Shown: positions 45,550-54,743, numbered from the stretch's first letter. The stretch: 64,000 nt of DNA from Moraxella ovis (GCF_900453105.1 NZ_UGPW01000001.1:1-64000); one strand, 5' to 3'. Notes: generated by a model from the sequence alone, not told the origin. Numbers and translations: made by a program.

Positions 45550-45578
45550 AAAAGCGTCCTTGGCGGGCGTTTTTTTGT
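45550..45578 (+). terminator. Terminator after rraA
   Basis: AAAGCGTCC / GGGCGTTTTTTT stem with loop ttggc. Confidence 0.7.
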
Positions 45579-45810
45579 GCTGATATGACTGTTGGTTTGG
45601 CTTAGGGCAGCTATTTTATATGAATTGAATGCGAGAAATAGACTATAATTAATGCAGCTTTTATGGTCTTAAAACTTACTCAGATGTAACGACTTTGTTG
45701 CTAATATTGCAAAAATGCTAGATTTATGGGCGATAAAAGTGGTATAGTAGAACGATTTTTAATTAAATTTTAAGCATTATCAATCATTATTTAACAATTT
45801 AGGAGTCTGT

Positions 45811-47022
45811 ATGCGCTCGTTGGTGAATGCATATCTTAAAGCCGGATTGGTGCCGATGATCATCGCGGCGTTGATTTTAGGTGCGATTGTGGGCGCGCTG
45901 TTGCCGTCTGTGGGTATTTCTGTTGGTATTTTGGGCGCGATTTTTGTGGGCGCGCTAAAAGCAGTTGCCCCGATTTTGGTGTTTGTGCTGGTGATTGCGG
46001 CGGTGACGTCTTATCGTGGCGGTGGCGATCTTCGCATCAAGCCAGTTTTTATTCTGTATCTATTTGGCACCTTTACCGCGGCATTGACGGCTGTGGTGGC
46101 GAGCTTTACTTTCCCAACGGAGCTTGTGCTGGTGGCAGCAGAGAACATCGAACAGACACCGCCACAGGACCTAAAAGAAGTGTTGACCACGCTGCTCATG
46201 AATCTGGTGGCGAACCCTGTTAAGTCATTGGCAGAAGCCAATTACATGGGCATCTTGACGTGGGCGGTGCTAATTGGTCTGGCGCTTCGCCATGTGAGTG
46301 AGACCACACGCCAAGTCGCAACAGACCTAAGTGCTGCCATCACCAACGTGGTGAAGTGGGTGATTGCCTTTGCACCGATTGGTATCTTTGGTCTGGTGGC
46401 GGCGACCGTCGCTGAGACTGGCCTGGATGCATTGCTGGGCTACGGTCATCTACTAATGGTGTTGGTGGGCTGTATGCTGTTCATCGCGCTCGTGGTGAAC
46501 CCTATTATCGTGCTTGCAGTTACTCGTAAAAACCCATACCCACTGGTATTGGCCTGTCTGCGTGAGTCGGGCGTGACGGCGTTCTTTACGCGTTCATCAG
46601 CAGCGAACATTCCTGTAAACATGAACCTTGCGCGTAAGCTGGGTCTGAATGAAGAGACTTATTCGGTGACCATTCCGCTGGGCGCGATGATTAACATGGC
46701 GGGTGCGGCGATCACCATTAACGTGTTGACCCTAGCAGCGGCGCATACGTTGGGTCTGGATGTATCGTTCGGTTCGGCGTTATTGCTTGCCATCATTGGT
46801 AGCTTGGCAGCGTGTGGTGCATCAGGCGTGGCAGGTGGTTCATTGCTACTGATCCCGATGGCGTGTAGCTTGTTCAGCATTCCTAATGACATCGCCATGC
46901 AGGTGGTGGCGATCGGCTTCATCATCGGTGTCGTACAAGACTCGGCGGAGACCGCGTTAAACTCATCAACTGACGTGCTATTTACCGCAGCAGTCGATCC
47001 AAAATACGCCTACAAGGGCTAA
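45811..47022 (+). CDS. sstT: Serine/threonine:sodium symporter SstT
   Basis: SstT imports serine and threonine with Na+ as a DAACS-family symporter in the inner membrane. The 403-residue protein has about eight hydrophobic segments. It has the family motifs [34 protein letters not shown] (substrate-binding serine-rich loop), [19 protein letters not shown] and [20 protein letters not shown]. An AGGAGT ribosome site precedes the ATG. A bidirectional terminator follows, which would also end the minus-strand crRNA-like transcript described upstream of cas12a. Confidence 0.95.
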   Translation: MRSLVNAYLKAGLVPMIIAALILGAIVGALLPSVGISVGILGAIFVGALKAVAPILVFVLVIAAVTSYRGGGDLRIKPVFILYLFGTFTAALTAVVASFTFPTELVLVAAENIEQTPPQDLKEVLTTLLMNLVANPVKSLAEANYMGILTWAVLIGLALRHVSETTRQVATDLSAAITNVVKWVIAFAPIGIFGLVAATVAETGLDALLGYGHLLMVLVGCMLFIALVVNPIIVLAVTRKNPYPLVLACLRESGVTAFFTRSSAANIPVNMNLARKLGLNEETYSVTIPLGAMINMAGAAITINVLTLAAAHTLGLDVSFGSALLLAIIGSLAACGASGVAGGSLLLIPMACSLFSIPNDIAMQVVAIGFIIGVVQDSAETALNSSTDVLFTAAVDPKYAYKG

Positions 47023-47035
47023 TCTAAAAACCCTC

Positions 47036-47068
47036 AAAAACCGATTTCTTAGGAAGTCGGTTTTTTAT
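47036..47068. terminator. Bidirectional terminator between sstT and the CRISPR locus
   Basis: AAAAACCGATTTCTTAGGAA.GTCGGTTTTTT stem. It has A and T runs on both sides, so it can stop transcripts from either direction. Confidence 0.85.
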
Positions 47069-47160
47069 TGGCTGACGGTATTTGGTTGAATAATAAATAC
47101 TTTGAAGTTCGATGTTATCTATTTGGTAGCTTCAATCAAATCATTGATATTTCATGATTT

Positions 47161-47209
47161 TTGCATATTCTCAATCTACAAACAGTAGAAATTAGTGGTG
47201 TCGTTAGAC
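47161..47209 (-). ncRNA. Solitary degenerate CRISPR repeat plus short guide (candidate autoregulatory crRNA, creR-like)
   Basis: On the minus strand, 47209-47174 is a 36-base copy of the array repeat. The first 10 bases (GTCTAACGAC) and last 19 bases (ATTTCTACTGTTTGTAGAT) are identical to the array repeat; 6 of the 7 middle bases differ. The crRNA hairpin CTACT/TGTAG is intact. It is followed by TGAGAATATGCA (47173-47162), which matches exactly the minus strand of the cas12a promoter region at 47269-47258, with a TTTA PAM at 47273-47270. Base pairing ends after 12 positions, too short for efficient cleavage but enough for binding. A hairpin AAATCAT/ATGATTT follows. Known parallel: CRISPR-derived RNAs that repress cas promoters. 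Function here is inferred. Confidence 0.8.
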
Positions 47210-47216
47210 GGTTAAA

Positions 47217-47225
47217 ATTATAACA
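47217..47225 (-). promoter_or_regulatory. Predicted promoter of the crRNA-like RNA (extended -10)
   Basis: On the minus strand TGTTATAAT is a perfect extended -10. A start about 7 bases downstream falls at the first base of the degenerate repeat (47209). No good -35 box is seen. Confidence 0.6.
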
Positions 47226-47257
47226 CAACATGTCATAAAATGATATGTTTATTCTAA

Positions 47258-47273
47258 TGCATATTCTCATAAA
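47258..47273 (-). promoter_or_regulatory. Predicted target site of the crRNA-like guide, with TTTA PAM
   Basis: Read on the minus strand: TTTA (PAM, 47273-47270) then TGAGAATATGCA (47269-47258), identical to the first 12 guide bases. The PAM edge lies 6 bp from the cas12a -35 hexamer, so a bound Cas12a complex should hinder RNA polymerase. Confidence 0.75.
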
Positions 47274-47279
47274 AAATTA

Positions 47280-47308
47280 TTGACGAGACAAATCGCCTTT
47301 CATAAGAT
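47280..47308 (+). promoter_or_regulatory. Predicted cas12a promoter
   Basis: TTGACG (47280-47285) and TAAGAT (47303-47308) are separated by 17 bp, a good sigma70 promoter. Transcription would begin near 47315, about 40 bp before the cas12a ATG. A GGAGA ribosome site lies at 47345-47349. Confidence 0.75.
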
Positions 47309-47356
47309 ACAACTGTACCAAAACAGTACTTAGCCACCACCAAACGGAGATTTTTT

Positions 47357-50300
47357 ATGTTATTTCAAGACTTTACTCATCTATACCCCTTATCAAAAAC
47401 CGTGCGCTTTGAATTAAAGCCCATTGGCAAGACATTAGAGCATATCCATGCCAAAAACTTTTTGAACCAAGATGAGACCATGGCGGACATGTACCAAAAG
47501 GTGAAGGCGATACTGGACGATTATCATCGTGATTTTATCGCTGATATGATGGGCGAAGTTAAGCTAACTAAGCTGGTAGAATTTTATGATGTGTATTTAA
47601 AATTTAGAAAAAATCCCAAAGACGATGGATTGCAAAAACAGCTAAAGGACTTGCAAGCAGTTTTAAGAAAAGAGATCGTGAAGCCCATCGGTAATGGCGG
47701 AAAATACAAGGCGGATTATGACCGCTTGTTTGGGGCAAAGCTCTTTAAGGACGGCAAAGAGCTTGGTGATTTGGCGAAATTTGTCATCGCCCAAGAGGGC
47801 GAGTCATCGCCAAAGCTTGCTCACCTTGCCCATTTTGAGAAGTTTAGCACTTACTTTACTGGTTTTCATGACAACCGCAAAAACATGTACAGCGATGAGG
47901 ATAAACACACCGCCATTGCCTATCGTCTGATTCATGAAAACTTACCACGCTTTATTGATAACCTACAAATACTGGCAACCATCAAACAAAAGCACTCGGC
48001 GTTGTATGACCAGATTATAAATGAGCTGACTGCGAGTGGCTTGGATGTGTCGCTGGCAAGTCATCTGGACGGCTATCACAATCTTTTAACCCAAGAGGGT
48101 ATCACGGCTTATAATACAAGACCCTGCTTGGCGGTATCAGTGGCAAGGCAGGTTCTCGCAAGATACAAGGTATCAATGAGCTTATCAATAGTCATCACAA
48201 CCAACATTGCCACAAATCCGAACGTATCGCCAAATTACGCCCCCTACACAAACAAATCCTAAGCGACGGCATGGGTGTGTCATTTTTGCCAAGCAAATTT
48301 GCCGATGATAGCGAGATGTGCCAAGCGGTCAATGAATTTTACCGCCATTATGCTGATGTTTTTGCCAAGGTGCAAAGCTTGTTTGATGGGTTTGATGACC
48401 ATCAAAAGGACGGCATTTATGTTGAGCATAAAAATTTAAATGAACTATCCAAGCAGGCATTTGGTGATTTTGCCTTGTTGGGTCGGGTGCTGGACGGCTA
48501 TTATGTGGATGTGGTGAATCCAGAGTTTAACGATAAATTTGCCAAAGCCAAAACCGACAATACCAAAGCAAAACTGACAAAAGAAAAAGACAAATTCATC
48601 AAAGGCGTGCATTCCTTGGCAAGCCTTGAGCAGGCGATAGAGCATTATACTGCTAGGCATGATGATGAGTCTGTGCAGGCGGGCAAACTTGGACAGTATT
48701 TCAAACACGGTCTGGCAGGCGTGGATAATCCAATCCAAAAAATACACAACAACCACAGCACCATTAAGGGTTTTTTGGAGCGTGAACGTCCAGCAGGCGA
48801 GCGAGCATTGCCCAAAATTAAGTCAGACAAAAGCCCTGAAATCAGGCAACTAAAAGAGCTGCTAGACAACGCTCTAAACGTGGTGCATTTTACCAAGTTA
48901 TTAACGACCAAAACCACGCTAGACAACCAAGACGGCAATTTTTATGGTGAGTTTGGGGTGTTGTATGATGAGCTTGCCAAGACTCCCACGCTTTATAACA
49001 AAGTGCGTGATTATCTGTCGCAAAAGCCATTTAGCACCGAAAAATACAAATTAAACTTTGGCAATCCGACATTATTAAATGGGTGGGATTTGAATAAAGA
49101 AAAAGATAATTTTGGGGTTATCTTACAAAAAGACGGCTGTTATTATTTGGCGTTATTAGATAAAGCTCATAAAAAAGTATTTGATAATGCTCCAAATACA
49201 GGCAAAAATGTTTATCAAAAAATGATTTATAAATTATTGCCCGGACCTAATAAAATGCTACCCAAAGTATTTTTTGCCAAGAGTAATTTGGATTATTATA
49301 ACCCTTCTGCTGAACTACTGGATAAATATGCACAAGGCACGCACAAAAAAGGCGATAATTTTAATCTAAAAGACTGCCATGCGTTGATTGATTTTTTTAA
49401 GGCGGGTATTAATAAACATCCAGAATGGCAACATTTTGGTTTTAAATTTTCGCCAACCAGTAGCTATCAGGATTTAAGTGATTTTTATAGAGAAGTCGAA
49501 CCACAAGGTTATCAAGTAAAATTTGTGGATATCAACGCCGATTATATTGACGAGTTGGTTGAACAAGGTCAGTTGTATTTATTCCAGATTTATAATAAAG
49601 ATTTCTCGCCCAAGGCTCACGGTAAGCCCAATTTGCATACTTTGTATTTTAAGGCGTTGTTTAGCGAAGATAATCTTGCCAATCCAATTTATAAATTAAA
49701 TGGCGAGGCACAGATATTTTATCGTAAGGCGTCTTTGGATATGAATGAAACCACCATTCATTGTGCAGGTGAGGTATTAGAAAATAAAAATCCTGATAAT
49801 CCCAAAAAGCGTCAATTTGTCTATGACATCATCAAAGATAAACGCTATACCCAAGATAAGTTTATGCTACATGTGCCTATTACCATGAATTTTGGTGTAC
49901 AGGGCATGACGATTAAAGAATTTAATAAAAAAGTTAATCAAAGCATACAGCAATATGATGAGGTGAATGTCATAGGCATAGACCGTGGCGAGCGACATTT
50001 ACTATATCTGACAGTGATTAATAGCAAAGGCGAAATCTTAGAACAGCGTAGTCTCAATGACATCACTACCGCATCGGTAAATGGCACACAAATGACCACG
50101 CCTTATCATAAGATACTGGACAAGAGAGAAATAGAACGCCTAAATGCTCGTGTCGGTTGGGGTGAGATTGAGACCATAAAAGAGCTAAAATCGGGCTATC
50201 TAAGCCATGTGGTACATCAAATCAGCCAGCTTATGCTTAAATATAATGCCATTGTGGTGTTAGAGGATTTAAATTTTGGGTTTAAGCGTGGTCGCTTTAA

Positions 50301-51147
50301 GGTGGAAAAACAAATTTACCAAAACTTTGAAAATGCTCTAATCAAAAAGCTAAACCATTTGGTATTAAAAGATAAGGCAGATGATGAGATTGGTTCATAT
50401 AAAAATGCCCTGCAATTGACCAATAATTTTACTGATCTAAAAAGCATTGGCAAACAAACAGGCTTTTTATTCTATGTGCCTGCATGGAATACCAGTAAAA
50501 TAGACCCTGAAACGGGCTTTGTGGATTTGTTAAAACCACGTTATGAAAATATCGCTCAGTCGCAAGCGTTTTTTGGTAAATTTGATAAGATTTGTTATAA
50601 CGCAGATAGGGGTTATTTTGAATTTCATATTGATTATGCCAAATTTACTGACAAAGCCAAAAACTCTCGCCAAATATGGAAGATTTGCTCGCATGGCGAT
50701 AAACGCTATGTGTATGACAAAACCGCCAATCAAAATAAAGGGGCGACCATTGGTGTTAATGTCAATGATGAATTAAAATCGCTATTTACTCGCTATCACA
50801 TCAATGACAAACAGCCAAATCTGGTTATGGATATTTGCCAAAATAACGATAAAGAATTTCATAAATTGCTGATGTATCTATTAAAGACATTGCTTGCATT
50901 ACGATATAGTAACGCCAGTAGCGATGAAGATTTTATTCTATCGCCTGTGGCAAATGATGAGGGTGTGTTTTTTAATTCGGCATTGGCGGATGATACACAG
51001 CCACAAAATGCGGATGCCAATGGGGCATATCATATCGCATTAAAGGGTTTGTGGGTGCTAGAACAAATCAAAAACAGTGATGATTTGAATAAAGTCAAAC
51101 TTGCCATTGACAATCAAACATGGTTAAACTTCGCTCAAAACCGCTAA
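47357..51147 (+). pseudogene. cas12a: CRISPR effector nuclease Cas12a (Cpf1), frameshifted
   Basis: Cas12a processes its own crRNA and cuts DNA next to T-rich PAMs. The frame starting MLFQDFTHLYPLSKTVRFELKP stays correct to Thr254, then is shifted by ACAAGACC at about 48116-48123. It runs out of frame to a stop at 48262. The correct text (LLGGISGKAGSRKIQGINEL) resumes in another frame from 48124 and continues unbroken to 51147; the first ATG in that frame is 48271 (958 residues). Removing 5 bases restores 1261 residues, a normal Cas12a length. In the repaired protein, RuvC residues are intact: Asp874 in GIDRGERH, Glu in VVLEDLNFGFKRGRF (codon at 50263), Asp in NADANGAY (codon at 51013). The PAM-facing text KLLPGPNKMLPKVFF is present. 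Confidence 0.95.
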
Positions 51148-51151
51148 TTGC

Positions 51152-51181
51152 CAAAAGCTCAGTTTCGGCTGGGCTTTTTAT
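51152..51181 (+). terminator. Terminator-like hairpin between cas12a and cas4
   Basis: AAAAGC.CAG / CTG.GCTTTTT with loop tttcgg directly after the cas12a stop. It may lower expression of the adaptation genes relative to cas12a. Confidence 0.6.
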
Positions 51182-51193
51182 TTGGGAGATAGT

Positions 51194-51748
51194 ATGGAAT
51201 ATCATACGTTAAATATCAGTCAATTAAATGATTTTATTTTTTGTCCCTATTCTATTTATCTACATAACGTCTATCAGGCATTGGATGATGATACATATCA
51301 TGATACGCCACAAGTCAAAGGCAAAATCGCTCATGAGGGCGTGGATAATGGCACATACAGCACCAAAAAGACCGTTATCACTGCCATGGCGGTGCATTCG
51401 GATAAATATGGCTTGACAGGTAAAATTGACCAATATTTTGCCGATAGCAAAAAACTCATCGAACGCAAACGCACGATTAAAACGATTTATGACGGTTATA
51501 AATTGCAGCTTTATGCCCAGTATTTTTGTTTGGTAGAAATGGGGTTTGAAGTGGATTATTTGGGTTTTTATTCGATGACGGATAATAAAAGCCACGCTTT
51601 GGCGTTGCCTGATGATGAGATTATTGATTGGTTTGAAAATCATTTGTATAAAATACGTCATTATAATCCCATGACTGATGATATTTACATTAATACCAAT
51701 AAATGCACTCATTGTATTTATCAGCCTTTGTGTGATAAGACGGACTAA
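51194..51748 (+). CDS. cas4: CRISPR-associated exonuclease Cas4
   Basis: Cas4 is a Fe-S cluster RecB-like nuclease that trims prespacers and selects those with a correct PAM before integration. The ATG at 51194 follows TTGGGAGATAGT; a TTG four codons upstream is less likely. The 184-residue protein shows all four cluster cysteines: Cys17 in FIFCPYS and Cys171, Cys174, Cys180 in KCTHCIYQPLC. The nuclease motifs are GKIAHE (His47), TGKIDQYF (Asp79), LIERKR (Glu90, Lys92) and QLYAQY (105-110). Intact. It is the first of three adaptation genes. Confidence 0.93.
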   Translation: MEYHTLNISQLNDFIFCPYSIYLHNVYQALDDDTYHDTPQVKGKIAHEGVDNGTYSTKKTVITAMAVHSDKYGLTGKIDQYFADSKKLIERKRTIKTIYDGYKLQLYAQYFCLVEMGFEVDYLGFYSMTDNKSHALALPDDEIIDWFENHLYKIRHYNPMTDDIYINTNKCTHCIYQPLCDKTD

Positions 51749-51761
51749 ATAAGGACAATCT

Positions 51762-52790
51762 ATGCTTAGCATTTCGGACATCAAAGAAAAACAGATGATA
51801 TTATTAAATAACTTAGAGGGCGGCTATCATCTTTGTATCTCGCAAGGCAATATCATCATCAAAAACAAGGACAGCGATGAGACATTAACCAAAATCACCC
51901 GCCATAAAGCCATGGCTCTGATGATTATTGGGTATTGTACGCTGACCAATGTGTTGATTGAATTTTGTCAAAAATATGGCATTGCCTTGATTTTGTTAAA
52001 TTCAAGATTAAGACCGATTTTATTTGTCAGCTCTTTTGGTGAGGCAAATTATCTATTAAGACAAAAGCAATATGCCATTGGAGATAATCAAGCCTTAAAT
52101 TTTGCCAAACATTTCATAGAACAAAAAGCCAATAATTCTATCACTTTATTAAAAGGCATTCGTAAAAAAGACGATGAATTACGCCAAATGATAGAGACAT
52201 TGGCTGATTATCAAAGGCGGATTGATCAAACCAAACGTTTGGATGAATTAATGGGTATAGAGGGTAATATTGCCAAAAGTTATTTTAAATATCATTTTGG
52301 GCAATTAAAACATACCTCTTGGCAAGGCAGAAAACCACGCCTAAAAATAGACCCTGTTAATGTTGTTCTGGATATGGGCTATACGCTATTATTTAATTAT
52401 ATAGAGATAAATTTGAGATTATTTGGTTTTGATGTTTACAAAGGCATGCTTCATCAGCTTTGGTATAAAAGAAAATCTCTGGTATGTGATTTGGTTGAAC
52501 CATTTCGCTGTATCGTGGATAAGCAGGTATTAACATCATTTAATCTTGGGCAATTTAAAACAGAGCATTTTAATCAAATAAAAATGCAATACCAACTAAA
52601 AACTGAACATCAAAGAATTTATAACGCCATTTTAATGCAGGCAATCATCACCCATAAAGTGCCAATATTTTTTTATATCAGGGATTTTTATCGTGCCTAT
52701 ATGAAATATGCTGATAAAGATATGGCGTTTGACGAATTGGTTTTGATGTTGCCAAGTTTTGACATGCAAGCAAATGGAGGAGATATATGA
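51762..52790 (+). CDS. cas1: CRISPR-associated integrase Cas1 (type V-A)
   Basis: Cas1, with Cas2, integrates new spacers at the leader end of the array. The 342-residue protein has the metal-binding catalytic residues Glu167 in LMGIEGNIAKSYF, His231 in GMLHQLWYKRKSL and Glu246 in DLVEPFRCIVDK. An ATAAGGACA ribosome site precedes the ATG, 13 bp after cas4. The last codons overlap the cas2 start (ATGA). The sequence is AT-rich like the other cas genes and looks intact. Confidence 0.95.
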   Translation: MLSISDIKEKQMILLNNLEGGYHLCISQGNIIIKNKDSDETLTKITRHKAMALMIIGYCTLTNVLIEFCQKYGIALILLNSRLRPILFVSSFGEANYLLRQKQYAIGDNQALNFAKHFIEQKANNSITLLKGIRKKDDELRQMIETLADYQRRIDQTKRLDELMGIEGNIAKSYFKYHFGQLKHTSWQGRKPRLKIDPVNVVLDMGYTLLFNYIEINLRLFGFDVYKGMLHQLWYKRKSLVCDLVEPFRCIVDKQVLTSFNLGQFKTEHFNQIKMQYQLKTEHQRIYNAILMQAIITHKVPIFFYIRDFYRAYMKYADKDMAFDELVLMLPSFDMQANGGDI

Positions 52791-53056
52791 TAATCGTCAG
52801 TTATGATATCAGTGATAATAAGGTGCGTGGACGATTTGCCAAATTTTTAATGCAATATGGCGATAGATTGCAATATTCGGTGTATGAAATCCAAAACAGC
52901 GAACGCATTTTAAATATCATCATCGAAAAAATAAAAGCAGAATTTGAGCCTTTATTTACAGGGGCGGACAGTGTCATTATTTTTCGATTTACAGAACGTG
53001 AAGTATTAAGGTTTGGCCATGCCAAACATCGCAATGAGGATTTGTTGATTTTATAA
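52787..53056 (+). CDS. cas2: CRISPR-associated protein Cas2
   Basis: Cas2 forms the central dimer of the Cas1-Cas2 integration complex. The 89-residue protein begins MIIVSYDISDNKVRGRFAKFL, with the conserved Asp7 after the first beta strand, and has the ferredoxin-like length. Its ATG overlaps the cas1 stop by four bases (ATGA) behind a strong GGAGGAG ribosome site, so the two are co-translated. The CRISPR leader starts right after its stop. Confidence 0.94.
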   Translation: MIIVSYDISDNKVRGRFAKFLMQYGDRLQYSVYEIQNSERILNIIIEKIKAEFEPLFTGADSVIIFRFTEREVLRFGHAKHRNEDLLIL

Positions 53057-53237
53057 AAAGCCTTGGAAAAAATGATGAGGTTTGTTATAGTAAGAGAGCT
53101 AAAGCACGCTCAAATATTTACTTTGCAAACCTCAGTCTTAATGCGTGATTTATCATGTTTTGTCGGTAAAAATGATTATTTTTTGTGCAAAAAACTTGCT
53201 AATCTCTCAAAAAATCATTAAAAATACCCCAAAACGG
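53057..53237 (+). promoter_or_regulatory. CRISPR leader region
   Basis: 181 bp of AT-rich sequence between cas2 and the first repeat. It contains a perfect 9-bp inverted repeat TGAGGTTTG (53076) / CAAACCTCA (53126) with a 41-base loop. Closer to the array is a possible promoter, TTGCTA and TAAAAA 17 bp apart, near 53200-53230. Leader function follows from position and orientation. Confidence 0.6.
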
Positions 53238-53583
53238 GTCTAACGACCTTTTAAATTTCTACTGTTTGTAGATAGGTGTGCAAATTCTCACATCAAATTG
53301 TCTAACGACCTTTTAAATTTCTACTGTTTGTAGATAATTTTAAGTTCTTGGCTTTTATTCTGGAGTCTAACGACCTTTTAAATTTCTACTGTTTGTAGAT
53401 CTTGTGGACCTTGTGCGAAGCGTAGGGCGTCTAACGACCTTTTAAATTTCTACTGTTTGTAGATGTGTTATACGCTCTGTGACTCTCTGGTAGTCTAACG
53501 ACCTTTTAAATTTCTACTGTTTGTAGATCGCCGCCTCGCATGCTACTCTATGCTGTCTAACGACCTTTTAAATTTCTACTGTT
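53238..53583 (+). CRISPR. Type V-A CRISPR array, 6 repeats and 5 spacers
   Basis: The 36-base repeat begins GTCTAACGACC and ends AATTTCTACTGTTTGTAGAT, the Cas12a crRNA handle with stem CTACT/TGTAG... as used by Moraxella Cas12a. Repeats start at 53238, 53300, 53365, 53429, 53493 and 53555. Five are identical. The sixth is identical for 29 bases, then its last seven bases (TGTAGAT) are replaced by CTTTTAA, marking the leader-distal end. Spacers are 26, 29, 28, 28 and 26 bases. The array has the same orientation as the cas genes. No match to the spacers was noticed elsewhere in this window. Confidence 0.98.
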
Positions 53584-53738
53584 CTTTTAAGGCATGAGAA
53601 TTTAAATGGCTGCGAAGATCAAAAGGCATTATTTCATTAAAATCCCAAAATCACAGATTTATTTTTCTAGAACACTTGTATCTTACGAATTATGATTTAT
53701 AATATTAATTTATACATATATTACTAGGATTTATAATC
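53584..53738. other. Gap between the CRISPR array and the LysR gene
   Basis: About 155 bp, AT-rich, with no gene, no further repeat and no clear terminator. It should hold the promoter of the LysR gene. Confidence 0.5.
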
Positions 53739-54650
53739 GTGAGTACTACGCTGCGCCAGTTGCGCGCTTTTGTGTTGGTAGCTGAGCAGAACAGCTTCAC
53801 TAAGGCTGCTGAGACATTATGCCTGACGCAATCCGCCTTAAGCGGTCTGATCAAGGAGCTTGAGCAGAATTTAGACGTTAAGCTGTTCGATCGCACCACA
53901 CGAAAATTGCACCTATCCGATGCGGGCATGCGCTTATTGCCGCAGGCGCGCCGTGTGCTCAATGAGATGTCCGTGCTTAATGAAAAGGTCTCCAACCTAA
54001 AGTCCTTGCACCAAGGACACATTCGTCTGGCGGTCTCACAGCAGCTATCCGCATCGACGATGCCTAAGTTCATCGCTAAGTTCTGTGAACTGCATCCGCA
54101 CATTCAGGTCACGCTAACTGACTGCTCTGTGGATGATGTGGTGGAGCACATTGAGAATCTCGAGGCGGATCTGGGTGTGGCGCCTGAGCGTGTGCATTCT
54201 AATGACCTAAAGACCGATACACTATTTCGTTCACCGTTTTATCTAGTACTACCTAGCACGCACCCCTTCGCCAAAAAAGACGTGGTGCGCTGGGCGGATC
54301 TATTGAATGAACGCCTGATTACCCTGAACGGACCTTTTATTAAGTCTTTGCAAAATGAGCTGCCTGCGAACATCTCGAACCGTATCTTCCACCCTGATTT
54401 TGAGATTAATTTCTTATCGACCGCGCTTGGCATGGTGCGCATGGGTCTGGGCGTGACGGTGTGTCTGCTGTATGCGGCAGAATGGGTAGAGCAGAACGGC
54501 TTGGTCATGCGCCCGATCGCAGAGCCTGTGGTGGAGCGTAATTTTTTACTTTACACCCACAAGAATCGTTCGCTGTCGCCTGCTGCGGTGGCATTTAAAG
54601 AATTTTTGATTGAGAATGCGCACGAATTTTTGGTGAGCAACCCAAAATAG
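53739..54650 (+). CDS. LysR-family transcriptional regulator
   Basis: A 303-residue LysR regulator with a GTG start (MSTTLRQLRAFVLVAEQNSFTKAAETLCLTQSALSGLIKELEQNLDVKLFDRTTR) forming the winged helix-turn-helix. The effector-binding domain begins near residue 90 (IRLAVSQQLSASTMPKF). The co-inducer is unknown. The aminotransferase gene follows 93 bp downstream on the same strand, so it may be a target, but LysR targets are more often divergent. GC content returns to housekeeping level right after the CRISPR locus. Confidence 0.9.
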   Translation: MSTTLRQLRAFVLVAEQNSFTKAAETLCLTQSALSGLIKELEQNLDVKLFDRTTRKLHLSDAGMRLLPQARRVLNEMSVLNEKVSNLKSLHQGHIRLAVSQQLSASTMPKFIAKFCELHPHIQVTLTDCSVDDVVEHIENLEADLGVAPERVHSNDLKTDTLFRSPFYLVLPSTHPFAKKDVVRWADLLNERLITLNGPFIKSLQNELPANISNRIFHPDFEINFLSTALGMVRMGLGVTVCLLYAAEWVEQNGLVMRPIAEPVVERNFLLYTHKNRSLSPAAVAFKEFLIENAHEFLVSNPK

Positions 54651-54743
54651 ATCGCATTTGACATATTTATCTGCACAAGGTGCGGATTTTCGGCTATACT
54701 GTCTTTGTTTTTAACGGCCTTTACTAACCTAAGGAAAATTGCC

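Noticed and set aside
47694-50776. Additional small frames overlapping cas12a
   Set aside because: They lie in other frames of the long Cas12a coding sequence, without ribosome sites.
53274-53554. Self-targeting by the five spacers within this window
   Set aside because: No matching protospacer was noticed by eye on either strand; a full-genome search is required to decide.
47023-53738. Anti-CRISPR genes near the cas locus
   Set aside because: Type V-A anti-CRISPRs are known from Moraxella. No small unexplained gene with a partner HTH gene is present in or near this locus.
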